Part shown: positions 31,006 through 39,431 of the stretch, piece after piece
Position numbering within the stretch: the stretch's first letter is position 1
Layout of the letters: each line of letters opens with the position of its first letter
NCBI RefSeq assembly: GCF_900185715.1
Contig: NZ_FYAS01000032.1
Location: 1-45,913, forward strand
Direction of reading: 5' to 3'
DNA length: 45,913 bases
Source of the DNA: Allobosea sp. CS1GBMeth4
GTDB taxonomy: Bacteria; Pseudomonadota; Alphaproteobacteria; Rhizobiales; Beijerinckiaceae
Translations under genes and position numbers: made by a program
The notes under the pieces: model-generated
Database searches by the model: none
Told to the model about the DNA's origin: nothing
The model's input: only the letters and a program-made list of their open reading frames with translations

Positions 31006-32637
31006 ATGGCGGTAACGATCGACGGACGGACCCTGAAGGGCAGGCAGGTATTGCGCGTGGCCCGGCCAGGGCCTTCCGGCCGCTACGAGAAGGCGACGCT
31101 GGCCAAATCCGCCCGCGAGGCGATCGCCGCGACGCGGGCCCATATCGACGCCAATTTCATGAACGACGAGGCGCCGTTCATGTATTCCTTCAACACCGGC
31201 GTCGGCCTGTTCAAGGACCAGCGCGTGCTGATGTCGGAGATGACCGAATATCAGCGCAAGAGCGTCTATGCCCACGCCACCGGCGTCGGCGAGCCCTTCC
31301 CGGAGGATGTCACGCGCGCCACCATGCTGCTGCGCGCCAACGCCTTCGCCTCGAACTATTCCGGCCCGCAGGTCGCTCTGGTCGAACGCCTGCTCGCCTG
31401 CCTCAATGCCGGCGTCCACCCGGTGATCCCGCAGAAGGGCTCGGTCGGCGCCTCCGGCGATCTCGCCCCGCTCGCCCACATGTCGGCGGCGATCTGCGGC
31501 TTCGAGGAGGCCGAGGCGATCTACAAGGGCAGGCGGATGAAGGCCCGCGACGCTCTCGCCAGGGCGGGGCTGGAGCCGGACTTCAAGCTCGGTGCCAAGG
31601 ACGCCTCGGCCCTGATCAACGGCTCGACCGTCTCGCTGGCGCTCGGCGTGCTCGCGACCGAGGATGCCAGGCGGTTGACCAAGGCCGCCGATATCGGCCT
31701 CGCGCTCTCGCTCGAGGCCATGCGCGGCGAGCTCGCCGCCTTCGACCCGCGCGTCCATGCCGCCCGCCCGCATCCCGGCCAGGCGCTGGTCGCGCGCAAT
31801 CTTCTGAAGATCACGCAGGGCAGCAAGCGCTGCTCGGCCTCGGCCCGCGAGACGATCTATCCCGACGAGATCGGCCGCACGCCGGGCAAGCCGCCGGCGC
31901 CGCGCGTGCAGGACGTCTATTCGCTGCGCTGCGCCCCGCAGGTGCACGGCCCCGCCCGCGAGGCGCTCGACTATGTCGGCCGGATCATCGCGACCGAGAC
32001 CAATTCGGCGACCGACAACCCGCTGATCTTCCCCGAGGATGACGGCTACCGCGTCATTTCCGGCGGCCATTTCCATGGCCAGTACGTTGCGCAGGCGATG
32101 GACCTGCTCGCCATCGCGATGACCGATCTCGGCTCGATCTGCGAGCGCCGCCTCGCCCGCCTGATCGACCCGACCCTGAGCTACGGCCTGCCGCGCAACC
32201 TGCTTGCCGGCAAGCGCGGCCTCAACACCGGCTTCGCCACGGTTCAGTGCTCGATGTCGGCGCTGGTGATGGAGAACCGCACGCTCTCCGCGCCCGGCTC
32301 GGTCGATTCGATTCCCGGCAAGTCCAATGCCGAGGATCACGTCTCGAACTCGACCTGGTGCGGCCGCAAGGCGCGCATCGTGGTCGAGAATGTCGAGATG
32401 ATCATTGCGGCCGAAATCCTGATGGCCTGCCAGGCGCTCTCGCTGATCGCCGAGACGGCCAAGGCCCATCCGCTCGGCAAGGGCACGCAGGCGGCGCTCG
32501 ACGCGCTGCGCGAGACGATTCCTCCCGCGCTCGACGGCGACCGCTGGTACGCTGCCGAGATGAACCAGGCGACGGCGTTGGTCCGCTCCGGCGCGATCGT
32601 CGCGGCGGTCGAAGCGGCTGTGGGGGGATTGGAGTAG
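31006..32637 (+). CDS. MIO-type aromatic amino acid ammonia-lyase (HAL/PAL/TAL family)
   Basis: A 543-residue lyase. The Ala149-Ser150-Gly151 triad in KGSVGASGDLAPLAHMS forms the MIO cofactor. Further marks are FNTGVG, SLRCAPQVHGP, ETNSATDNPLIF and SGGHFHGQYVAQAMD. At the substrate-selectivity site it reads YAHATG with His90, like the His of histidine ammonia-lyases (SHAAG) and unlike the His-Leu of known TALs. Yet no hutU, hutI or hutC lies nearby and the segment ENRTLSAPGSVDSIPGKSN departs from classical HutH. So the amino acid deaminated is uncertain. Confidence 0.85.
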   Translation: MAVTIDGRTLKGRQVLRVARPGPSGRYEKATLAKSAREAIAATRAHIDANFMNDEAPFMYSFNTGVGLFKDQRVLMSEMTEYQRKSVYAHATGVGEPFPEDVTRATMLLRANAFASNYSGPQVALVERLLACLNAGVHPVIPQKGSVGASGDLAPLAHMSAAICGFEEAEAIYKGRRMKARDALARAGLEPDFKLGAKDASALINGSTVSLALGVLATEDARRLTKAADIGLALSLEAMRGELAAFDPRVHAARPHPGQALVARNLLKITQGSKRCSASARETIYPDEIGRTPGKPPAPRVQDVYSLRCAPQVHGPAREALDYVGRIIATETNSATDNPLIFPEDDGYRVISGGHFHGQYVAQAMDLLAIAMTDLGSICERRLARLIDPTLSYGLPRNLLAGKRGLNTGFATVQCSMSALVMENRTLSAPGSVDSIPGKSNAEDHVSNSTWCGRKARIVVENVEMIIAAEILMACQALSLIAETAKAHPLGKGTQAALDALRETIPPALDGDRWYAAEMNQATALVRSGAIVAAVEAAVGGLE

Positions 32638-32645
32638 GGCTCTGG

Positions 32646-32790
32646 AGAACCCTTCTCCTGGAAGGAGAGGAGCAGGGGTGAGGTGTTCGGACTGAAAATG
32701 TGAGCTCGAACCTAGCCGCGCGGTGAACGCTCGCAGCGCCAGGCAACCTCCTACACCTCACCCTACCCTCTCGTTTCAGGAAAGGGCTTC
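32646..32790. repeat. Inverted-repeat element (MITE-like)
   Basis: The left arm (32,646-32,684, ending GCAGGGGTGAGGTG) and right arm (32,754-32,790, starting CACCTCACCCTACCCTC) are imperfect inverted copies of nearly 40 bases flanking about 69 bases with no ORF. It fills the gap between the ammonia-lyase and PPOX genes. CCTCACCC-type repeats are common between proteobacterial genes; mobility is only a possibility. Confidence 0.55.
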
Positions 32791-32823
32791 CGCGCTCTCA
32801 TCGTCGCGGTCGAGCAATCCCAC

Positions 32824-33456
32824 TCAATACAGCGTCGCCCTGACTCGCGCCGGCAGCGCCTTGTCATAGGCTTCGCCATCGAACGCCTCAGCCGCTGCTC
32901 GCGCCGAGATGTCGTGCAGGATCGTGCCGGCGCTGGGCAGCGAGCGCTTGTCGACCTGCGCCGACGGGTTCCAGAGATCGGCCCGCACCACCGCCCGCGA
33001 GCACTGGAAATAGGCCGTCTCGACTGTCACAACCATCACGCAAGCCGGCAGCTTGCCGGCCATCTCGAAGCGCGCGCACAGTTCCGGTTCGGTCGAGAGC
33101 ACGGCGGTGCCGTTGACGCGCAGGGTCTCGCCGCAGCCGGGGATCAGGAAGAGCAGTCCGACCCGATTGTCGGACAGGAGATTCCTCAGTGAATCCAGAC
33201 GGTTGTTGCCTCTCCGGTCGGGGATCAGCAGCGTTTTCGCGTCGCTGACCGCGACAAAGCCCGGCTGATCGCCGCGGGGCGAGCAATCCAGCCCGTCCGG
33301 ACCATTGGTGGCGAGCACGAAGAACGGCGAGGCCGCGATCAGCGCGCCGTAATTGGCGTCGATGTGATCGATCTCCTTGAGGACCGAGGCCGGCGCGACC
33401 GGGTTCGGATAGAGCGCGGCGAGCTGCTCAAGCGACGTAATCCGATGCGCGGTCAT
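32824..33456 (-). CDS. Pyridoxamine 5'-phosphate oxidase-like FMN protein
   Basis: A 210-residue split-barrel flavoprotein of the PPOX class, close to the DR_2398/MSMEG_1061 group. Typical stretches are FFVLATNGPDGLDCSPRGD, LLIPDRRGNNRLDSLRNLL, VGLLFLIPGCGETLRVNG and the C-terminal CSRAVVRADLW. The start at 33,454-33,456 has GGAG six bases upstream; a longer in-frame extension is rejected because it runs through the intergenic repeat. Substrate unknown; probably an FMN- or F420-type oxidoreductase, not the vitamin B6 enzyme PdxH. A near-adjacent inverted repeat may be its operator. Confidence 0.84.
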   Translation of the reverse strand: MTAHRITSLEQLAALYPNPVAPASVLKEIDHIDANYGALIAASPFFVLATNGPDGLDCSPRGDQPGFVAVSDAKTLLIPDRRGNNRLDSLRNLLSDNRVGLLFLIPGCGETLRVNGTAVLSTEPELCARFEMAGKLPACVMVVTVETAYFQCSRAVVRADLWNPSAQVDKRSLPSAGTILHDISARAAAEAFDGEAYDKALPARVRATLY

Positions 33457-33470
33457 GCAGGTCTCCAAGG

Positions 33471-33491
33471 CCAATAGGTCTAGACTATTGG
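33471..33491. promoter_or_regulatory. Inverted repeat upstream of the PPOX gene, candidate operator
   Basis: The arms CCAATAG (33,471-33,477) and CTATTGG (33,485-33,491) are perfect inverted repeats around GTCTAGA, 15 bases before the start codon. Its AT content differs from the surroundings. The protein that binds it is unknown. Confidence 0.5.
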
Positions 33492-33520
33492 ACTTCGCTG
33501 TGACGCACCAGAGGATTTCT

Positions 33521-33612
33521 CGTCGTTGCGAGGAGGCGCAGCCGACAGAGCGATCCAGGCCGCGAGCGCGGCCCGATCCTGGATTGCTCCGCTGTGCCGG
33601 CAATTGCGGCAC
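33521..33612. repeat. Palindromic intergenic repeat, degenerate copy 2
   Basis: It starts CGTCGTTGCGAGGAGGCGC, like the element at 1,145. The inner arms GAGCGATCCAGG and CCTGGATTGCTC match at 11 of 12 bases around a GC-rich centre, and the outer arms are weaker. Confidence 0.6.
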
Positions 33613-33620
33613 GAACGAAA

Positions 33621-33648
33621 ACGCCCCGCATCCTGCGATGCGGGGCGT
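33621..33648 (-). terminator. Rho-independent terminator of the rpsO-pnp transcript
   Basis: A 12-bp perfect stem, ACGCCCCGCATC / GATGCGGGGCGT, with a CTGC loop. On the minus strand it is followed by a U-run (TTTTC). It lies 28 bases past the pnp stop. Confidence 0.88.
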
Positions 33649-33649
33649 C

Positions 33650-33665
33650 TGATTCACGTGAAACG
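33650..33665. promoter_or_regulatory. parS: parS-like site, two mismatches
   Basis: TGATTCACGTGAAACG keeps the ATTCACGTGAAAC core of the site at 20,083 and differs from the perfect parS at two positions. It is between the pnp stop and its terminator, outside coding sequence. Confidence 0.62.
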
Positions 33666-33676
33666 CGGATCGCGTA

Positions 33677-35851
<2,175 letters not shown>

Positions 35852-36080
35852 GGAGGTCTTCTTTCGGTCGGATGCGATCCGTCCGGCGCGCGAGCCCATG
35901 GGCAAGACGGCAAAACGTCCGGGAGGTGCTTGCGGGAAGCGCGCCCGGGCGCTCGGCGATCCTGCCATGGACGCGGCTTGCGCCGGCGGATCATGCGGGA
36001 AGGCCGCCCCATGCGGCCGCCGCATTGGAAAGGCTGGCCGCACCATTGCGGCTGCCTCGAGCTCGGGCCGCGACGGCCCG

Positions 36081-36198
36081 CTAGAGCCGGATCCGATCAG
36101 ATTGACTCAAATCTGATCGGTGAATCCGTCTCTCACTCTTAGCTGAGAGACCGTTTTGCCGATCAGCTTGCACCGCAAGCTGATCGGAACGGCTCTAG
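36081..36198. repeat. 118-bp element of three hairpins within terminal inverted repeats
   Basis: CTAGAGCCG (36,081-36,089) and CGGCTCTAG (36,190-36,198) are perfect terminal inverted repeats. Inside lie three perfect stems: CCGATCAGATT/AATCTGATCGG (36,093-36,120), GTCTCTCA/TGAGAGAC (36,128-36,151) and CCGATCAGCTTG/CAAGCTGATCGG (36,159-36,187). It occupies part of the 393-base gap 35,852-36,244 between rpsO and pnp, which holds no gene. It is probably transcribed and may affect processing of the rpsO-pnp RNA; function is inferred. Confidence 0.8.
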
Positions 36199-36244
36199 CA
36201 GAACCGCCCGGGGCTGCGAGGCACCGGGCGGGATTCGGTCTCGA

Positions 36245-36514
36245 TCAGCGGCGGATGCCGAGCTTCTCGATCAGGGTCTTGTAGCGCGCCTCTTCCTTGC
36301 CCTTGAGGTAGTCGAGCAGCGAGCGGCGCTGCGAGACCAGCTTGAGCAGGCCGCGACGCGAATGGTTGTCCTTGCTGTGCGACTTGAAGTGGCCGGTCAG
36401 ATTGCTGATGCGCTCGGTGAGGATCGCGATCTGGACTTCCGGCGAGCCGGTGTCGTTCGGCTTGGTGGCGAATTCCTTGACGAGCGCGGTCTTGCGCTCA
36501 GCAGTGATCGACAT
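36245..36514 (-). CDS. rpsO: Ribosomal protein S15
   Basis: An 89-residue small-subunit protein that binds the central domain of 16S rRNA. Visible signatures are [40 protein letters not shown] and the terminal LIEKLGIRR. Full length and start are unambiguous. It sits upstream of pnp as in most bacteria, but truB, its usual upstream neighbour, is about 5.6 kb away here. Confidence 0.97.
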   Translation of the reverse strand: MSITAERKTALVKEFATKPNDTGSPEVQIAILTERISNLTGHFKSHSKDNHSRRGLLKLVSQRRSLLDYLKGKEEARYKTLIEKLGIRR

Positions 36515-36693
36515 CGGTCATGTCCTTTGGGTTCGGTGTTGATCTGGCGGGCCAGGCCGGGATGCCGTCCAGCGAGGTCCGAGGCCCGCATCCGCCTCAT
36601 CGCGGAAGGGATGCGCAGCCGGCTGTCGAGCCGGTTGCCGCGGCATATACACGAAATCTGGCGAAAGACCAGCGGCGCGATGTCGGGACCCGC

Positions 36694-37065
36694 TCAGGCC
36701 GCGGTCTCGCCGCGGTCATAGCGGCGCTGCGCCGCCTCGATTTCGCCGATATGGCTCTCCGCCCATTGCGTCAACGCCGCGACCGTGCCGGCGAGCGTGC
36801 GGCCGAGCGGCGTCAACGAATATTCGACCGTGACGGGCACGGTCGCGAAGGCGCGCCGCGTGACGAGCCCGTCGCGCTCCAGGCTTTTCAGCGTCTGCGA
36901 CAGCATCTTCTGCGAGATGCTCTCGATGCGCCGGCGCAGTTCGTTGAAGCGCAGCGTCTCCCGTTCGAGCAGGATCAGCACGAGCACCGCCCATTTGTCG
37001 CCGACCCGGTCGAGCACCTGCCGTGTCGGGCAGCGGGCGTTGAACGGGTCGGGGCGATGCAGCAT
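36694..37065 (-). CDS. HxlR-family transcriptional regulator
   Basis: A 123-residue winged-helix protein. The core is DKWAVLVLILLERETLRFNE and LRRRIESISQKMLSQTLKSL with the wing SLTPLGRTL. A single N-terminal Cys12 (RCPTRQVLDRVG) is at the place where redox-sensing relatives (YodB, QorR) have their reactive cysteine. It is divergent from an NAD(P)-binding gene, and a palindrome lies in the shared gap, so it likely represses that neighbour in response to electrophiles or quinones. The inducer is inferred. Confidence 0.9.
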   Translation of the reverse strand: MLHRPDPFNARCPTRQVLDRVGDKWAVLVLILLERETLRFNELRRRIESISQKMLSQTLKSLERDGLVTRRAFATVPVTVEYSLTPLGRTLAGTVAALTQWAESHIGEIEAAQRRYDRGETAA

Positions 37066-37150
37066 GGCGGTTTCCGTCAGGTGACCTTGTGGCGTGGAAG
37101 TGCCTTCTTGAGCGAAAATCGCATGGCTGCCATCTGGTGTCCATCGGGAT

Positions 37151-37169
37151 GTAGATTTCCGAAAGATAC
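37151..37169. promoter_or_regulatory. Imperfect palindrome, candidate HxlR operator
   Basis: GTAGATTTCCGAAAGATAC reads symmetrically as GTA--TTTC-GAAA--TAC, with two mismatched pairs in each arm. It ends 16 bases before the start of the NAD(P)-binding gene, just upstream of its AAAGGA ribosome site, and resembles the GTATC...GATAC boxes of HxlR regulators. Confidence 0.5.
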
Positions 37170-37184
37170 CAGAAAGGACCGCGC

Positions 37185-37796
37185 ATGCAGATTGCTCTCA
37201 TTGGCGCCACCGGCTTCATCGGCTCGCGCCTGCTCGCCGAGCTGGCCAGCCGCGGCCATCGCGTCACCGCCATCGTCCGCAATCCGGAGAAGGTGCCGCA
37301 GGGCGCCGGCGTCACCGCCAGGAAGGGCGACGTCTACGACAGGGACGGGCTGGCCGCCCTGCTCGCCGGCCACGACGCGGTGATCAGCTCGGTGCACTAT
37401 TCGGCCAGCGATCCGGCGATCCTCCTGGCCGCCGTGAAGCAGTCGGGCGTGAAGCGCTATCTCGTCGTCGGCGGCGCCGGCAGCCTCGAGGTCGCGCCGG
37501 GCGTCAGGCTGTTCGACACCGAGGCGTTCCCGGCGCTCTATCTCGACGAGGCGAAGAAGGGCGGCGCCTATCTCGATCTGCTCAAGGGGGAGAGCGGCCT
37601 CGACTGGACCTTCCTCTCCCCCTCGGCCCTGATCGAGCCGGGCGAGCGCACCGGCAGGTTCCGCCTCGGCAAGGATCAGCTCCTGGTCGATGGCGAGGGC
37701 CGCAGCCGGATCTCGGCCGAGGACTATGCCGTCGCTTTGGTCGACGAGCTGGAGACGCCGGCGCATGTGCGCCAGCGCTTCACGGTCGGCTATTGA
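37185..37796 (+). CDS. NAD(P)-binding Rossmann-fold (NmrA-like) protein
   Basis: A 203-residue atypical short-chain dehydrogenase. The nucleotide-binding motif is IALIGATGFIGSRLLAELA. VISSVHYSA, YLVVGGAGSLEV and FLSPSALIEPGERTGRFRLG follow, as in NAD(P)H-binding oxidoreductases controlled by HxlR regulators. The Tyr-x3-Lys catalytic pair of classical SDRs is not evident, so it could be a sensor or quinone oxidoreductase. AAAGGA precedes the ATG. It converges with the Atu4866-like gene. Confidence 0.87.
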   Translation: MQIALIGATGFIGSRLLAELASRGHRVTAIVRNPEKVPQGAGVTARKGDVYDRDGLAALLAGHDAVISSVHYSASDPAILLAAVKQSGVKRYLVVGGAGSLEVAPGVRLFDTEAFPALYLDEAKKGGAYLDLLKGESGLDWTFLSPSALIEPGERTGRFRLGKDQLLVDGEGRSRISAEDYAVALVDELETPAHVRQRFTVGY

Positions 37797-37833
37797 GGCA
37801 GGGCGCCGAACGTCCCGCTTCGATCCGCGAGGC

Positions 37834-38220
37834 TCAGCGGTCGGGCCGGATCGATCCGGCTGGATCCGGCCGCGAGGCCCGGCGGAAGCGCTTCTCGCCG
37901 AAGGCGAGCTGGCCGCGGCGCAATTCGCCGCGCCAGACATGGCCGGTATCGCTTTCGAAATAGAGCCGGGACGCGTCGACCTCGTAGCGGCCGCCATGGC
38001 TCGGTGCCTGGTCGCGCTGCTTGCCGAAGCGGCCATTGGGTCTGAGGTCGAGCCGGATGGCGCCGTCCTCGCTGATCCAGCGGCCGAGCACGGCGCGCTC
38101 GGCCCTGCTCAGCGGCTCGGGCAGCTCGAGGTCGATCTCGAGCGGGCGCACCGGCTGCTTCGCCGGGGCGATGATCGACGCGAGCGCGCCGAGCGACTGG
38201 AGGACCTGGCTGAAGGGCAT
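37834..38220 (-). CDS. Atu4866-like domain protein
   Basis: A 128-residue protein. The segment LGRWISEDGAIRLDLRPNGRF, followed by GGRYEVDASRLYFESDTGHV, recalls the small Atu4866 family first seen in Agrobacterium; it is probably a beta-barrel domain. An AAGGAG ribosome site sits 6 bases before the ATG. It is divergent from the AraC regulator across 293 bases, a common setting for this family. The biochemical role is unknown. The assignment is from memory and could be wrong. Confidence 0.65.
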   Translation of the reverse strand: MPFSQVLQSLGALASIIAPAKQPVRPLEIDLELPEPLSRAERAVLGRWISEDGAIRLDLRPNGRFGKQRDQAPSHGGRYEVDASRLYFESDTGHVWRGELRRGQLAFGEKRFRRASRPDPAGSIRPDR

Positions 38221-38273
38221 GGTGATCTCCTTTCGTTCAGGTTGTTGGGCTGCGCAGATAGCGCCGCCTCTGG

Positions 38274-38289
38274 CAGGAATATGTCAGGA
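38274..38289. promoter_or_regulatory. Direct repeat CAGGA, candidate AraC-family site
   Basis: CAGGA at 38,274-38,278 and 38,285-38,289 are spaced by 11 bases, one helical turn, in the gap shared by the Atu4866-like gene and the AraC gene. The rest of this 293-base gap shows no ORF or other structure I can support. Confidence 0.3.
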
Positions 38290-38513
38290 GCGACCGGTGC
38301 TCGGCCGCCGGGGCTCGTGGCCCCGGGCTGTCGTCGACGACGCTGCCGGTGAAGTCCTGCTTGTGCACCGGCGCGCGCCGCGGCCGGTAGATCGATCCGC
38401 CGCGATCCTTGCCCGATACTCCAGGGGTCCGGCCCGGGCATCGCAAAACTCCGGCGCTTCCTTATATGAAAGTCCGGGCCGTCCGCTTGCGGCTGGCGGA
38501 GGAGGGAGTCTGC

Positions 38514-39413
38514 ATGCGCCAGGTCGACGAGCTCGCCGCCCTGATCGAGCGTTTCGCGCCGACCGACGGCGTCCACGCCACGGCGATCCCGCGCCTGAAG
38601 CTGGTGCGCCTCTCGCAGCCGAGCGAGCCCATGCACGGCCTGCACGAACCGGCGCTCTGCGTCATCGCCGCAGGGGCCAAGCAGGTCATCCTGGGCGAGC
38701 GGATCTATCGCTACGATGCGGCGCGCTGCCTCGTCGTCTCGCTCGACCTGCCGGTCATCGGCCAGGTGGTCGAGGCGACGCCGGAACAGCCTTATCTCTG
38801 CGTCAAGCTCGAGCTCGACCCGGCCGCCATCGGCGCATTGATGCTGGACGCCGCGCCGCTGGCGGAGCGGCCGGCGGCGCCCGCTCCGGGGATGGCGCTC
38901 AGCCCGATGACACCGGCCCTGCTCGACGCCGTCGTCCGGCTGACCGGTCTGCTGGCTTCGCCCGCCGACATTCCGGTGCTCGCGCCGCTGGCCGAGCGCG
39001 AGATCCTCTACCGGCTGCTGACCGGGGAGCAGGCGGCGCGCCTGCGCCAGATCGCGGTCGCGGAGAGCAAGCTGCAGCAGGTCAACCGCGCCATCGGCTG
39101 GATCAAGCGCAATTATCGCAGGCCGTTCAGCATCGACATCGTCGCGGCCGAGGCGCGGATGAGCCCTTCCGCGCTGCACCAGCATTTCAAGGCGGTGACG
39201 GCGATGAGCCCGCTGCAATACCAGAAGCAGCTACGCCTCCAGGAGGCGCGTCGGCTGATCCTGTCTCATGCGCACGACGCCGCCTCGGCCGGGTTCGAGG
39301 TCGGCTACGAGAGCCCCTCGCAGTTCAGCCGGGAATATAGCCGCCTGTTCGGAGCGCCGCCCGTGCGCGACGTCGCCCGCCTGCGCGGCGCCCAGGCGGA
39401 TCTCGGCGCCTGA
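38514..39413 (+). CDS. AraC-family transcriptional regulator
   Basis: A 299-residue regulator. The N-terminal cupin-like domain carries LHEPALCVIAAGAKQVILGE (the AraC N-terminal PF06719 type) and YLCVKLELDPAAIG. The C-terminal double helix-turn-helix is FSIDIVAAEARMSPSALHQH, LQYQKQLRLQEARRLIL and AGFEVGYESPSQFSREYSRL. The start at 38,514 has a strong AGGAGGGAG site at 38,500-38,508; an upstream in-frame ATG lacks support. It probably controls the divergent Atu4866-like gene or nearby oxidoreductase; the ligand is unknown. Confidence 0.91.
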   Translation: MRQVDELAALIERFAPTDGVHATAIPRLKLVRLSQPSEPMHGLHEPALCVIAAGAKQVILGERIYRYDAARCLVVSLDLPVIGQVVEATPEQPYLCVKLELDPAAIGALMLDAAPLAERPAAPAPGMALSPMTPALLDAVVRLTGLLASPADIPVLAPLAEREILYRLLTGEQAARLRQIAVAESKLQQVNRAIGWIKRNYRRPFSIDIVAAEARMSPSALHQHFKAVTAMSPLQYQKQLRLQEARRLILSHAHDAASAGFEVGYESPSQFSREYSRLFGAPPVRDVARLRGAQADLGA

Positions 39414-39431
39414 CGCCGCCGCAACGGCCCC

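Noticed and set aside
37123..37133. ATGGCTGCCAT palindrome as the HxlR operator
   Set aside because: Short, without the spacing typical of the family; the longer palindrome at 37,151 is better placed.
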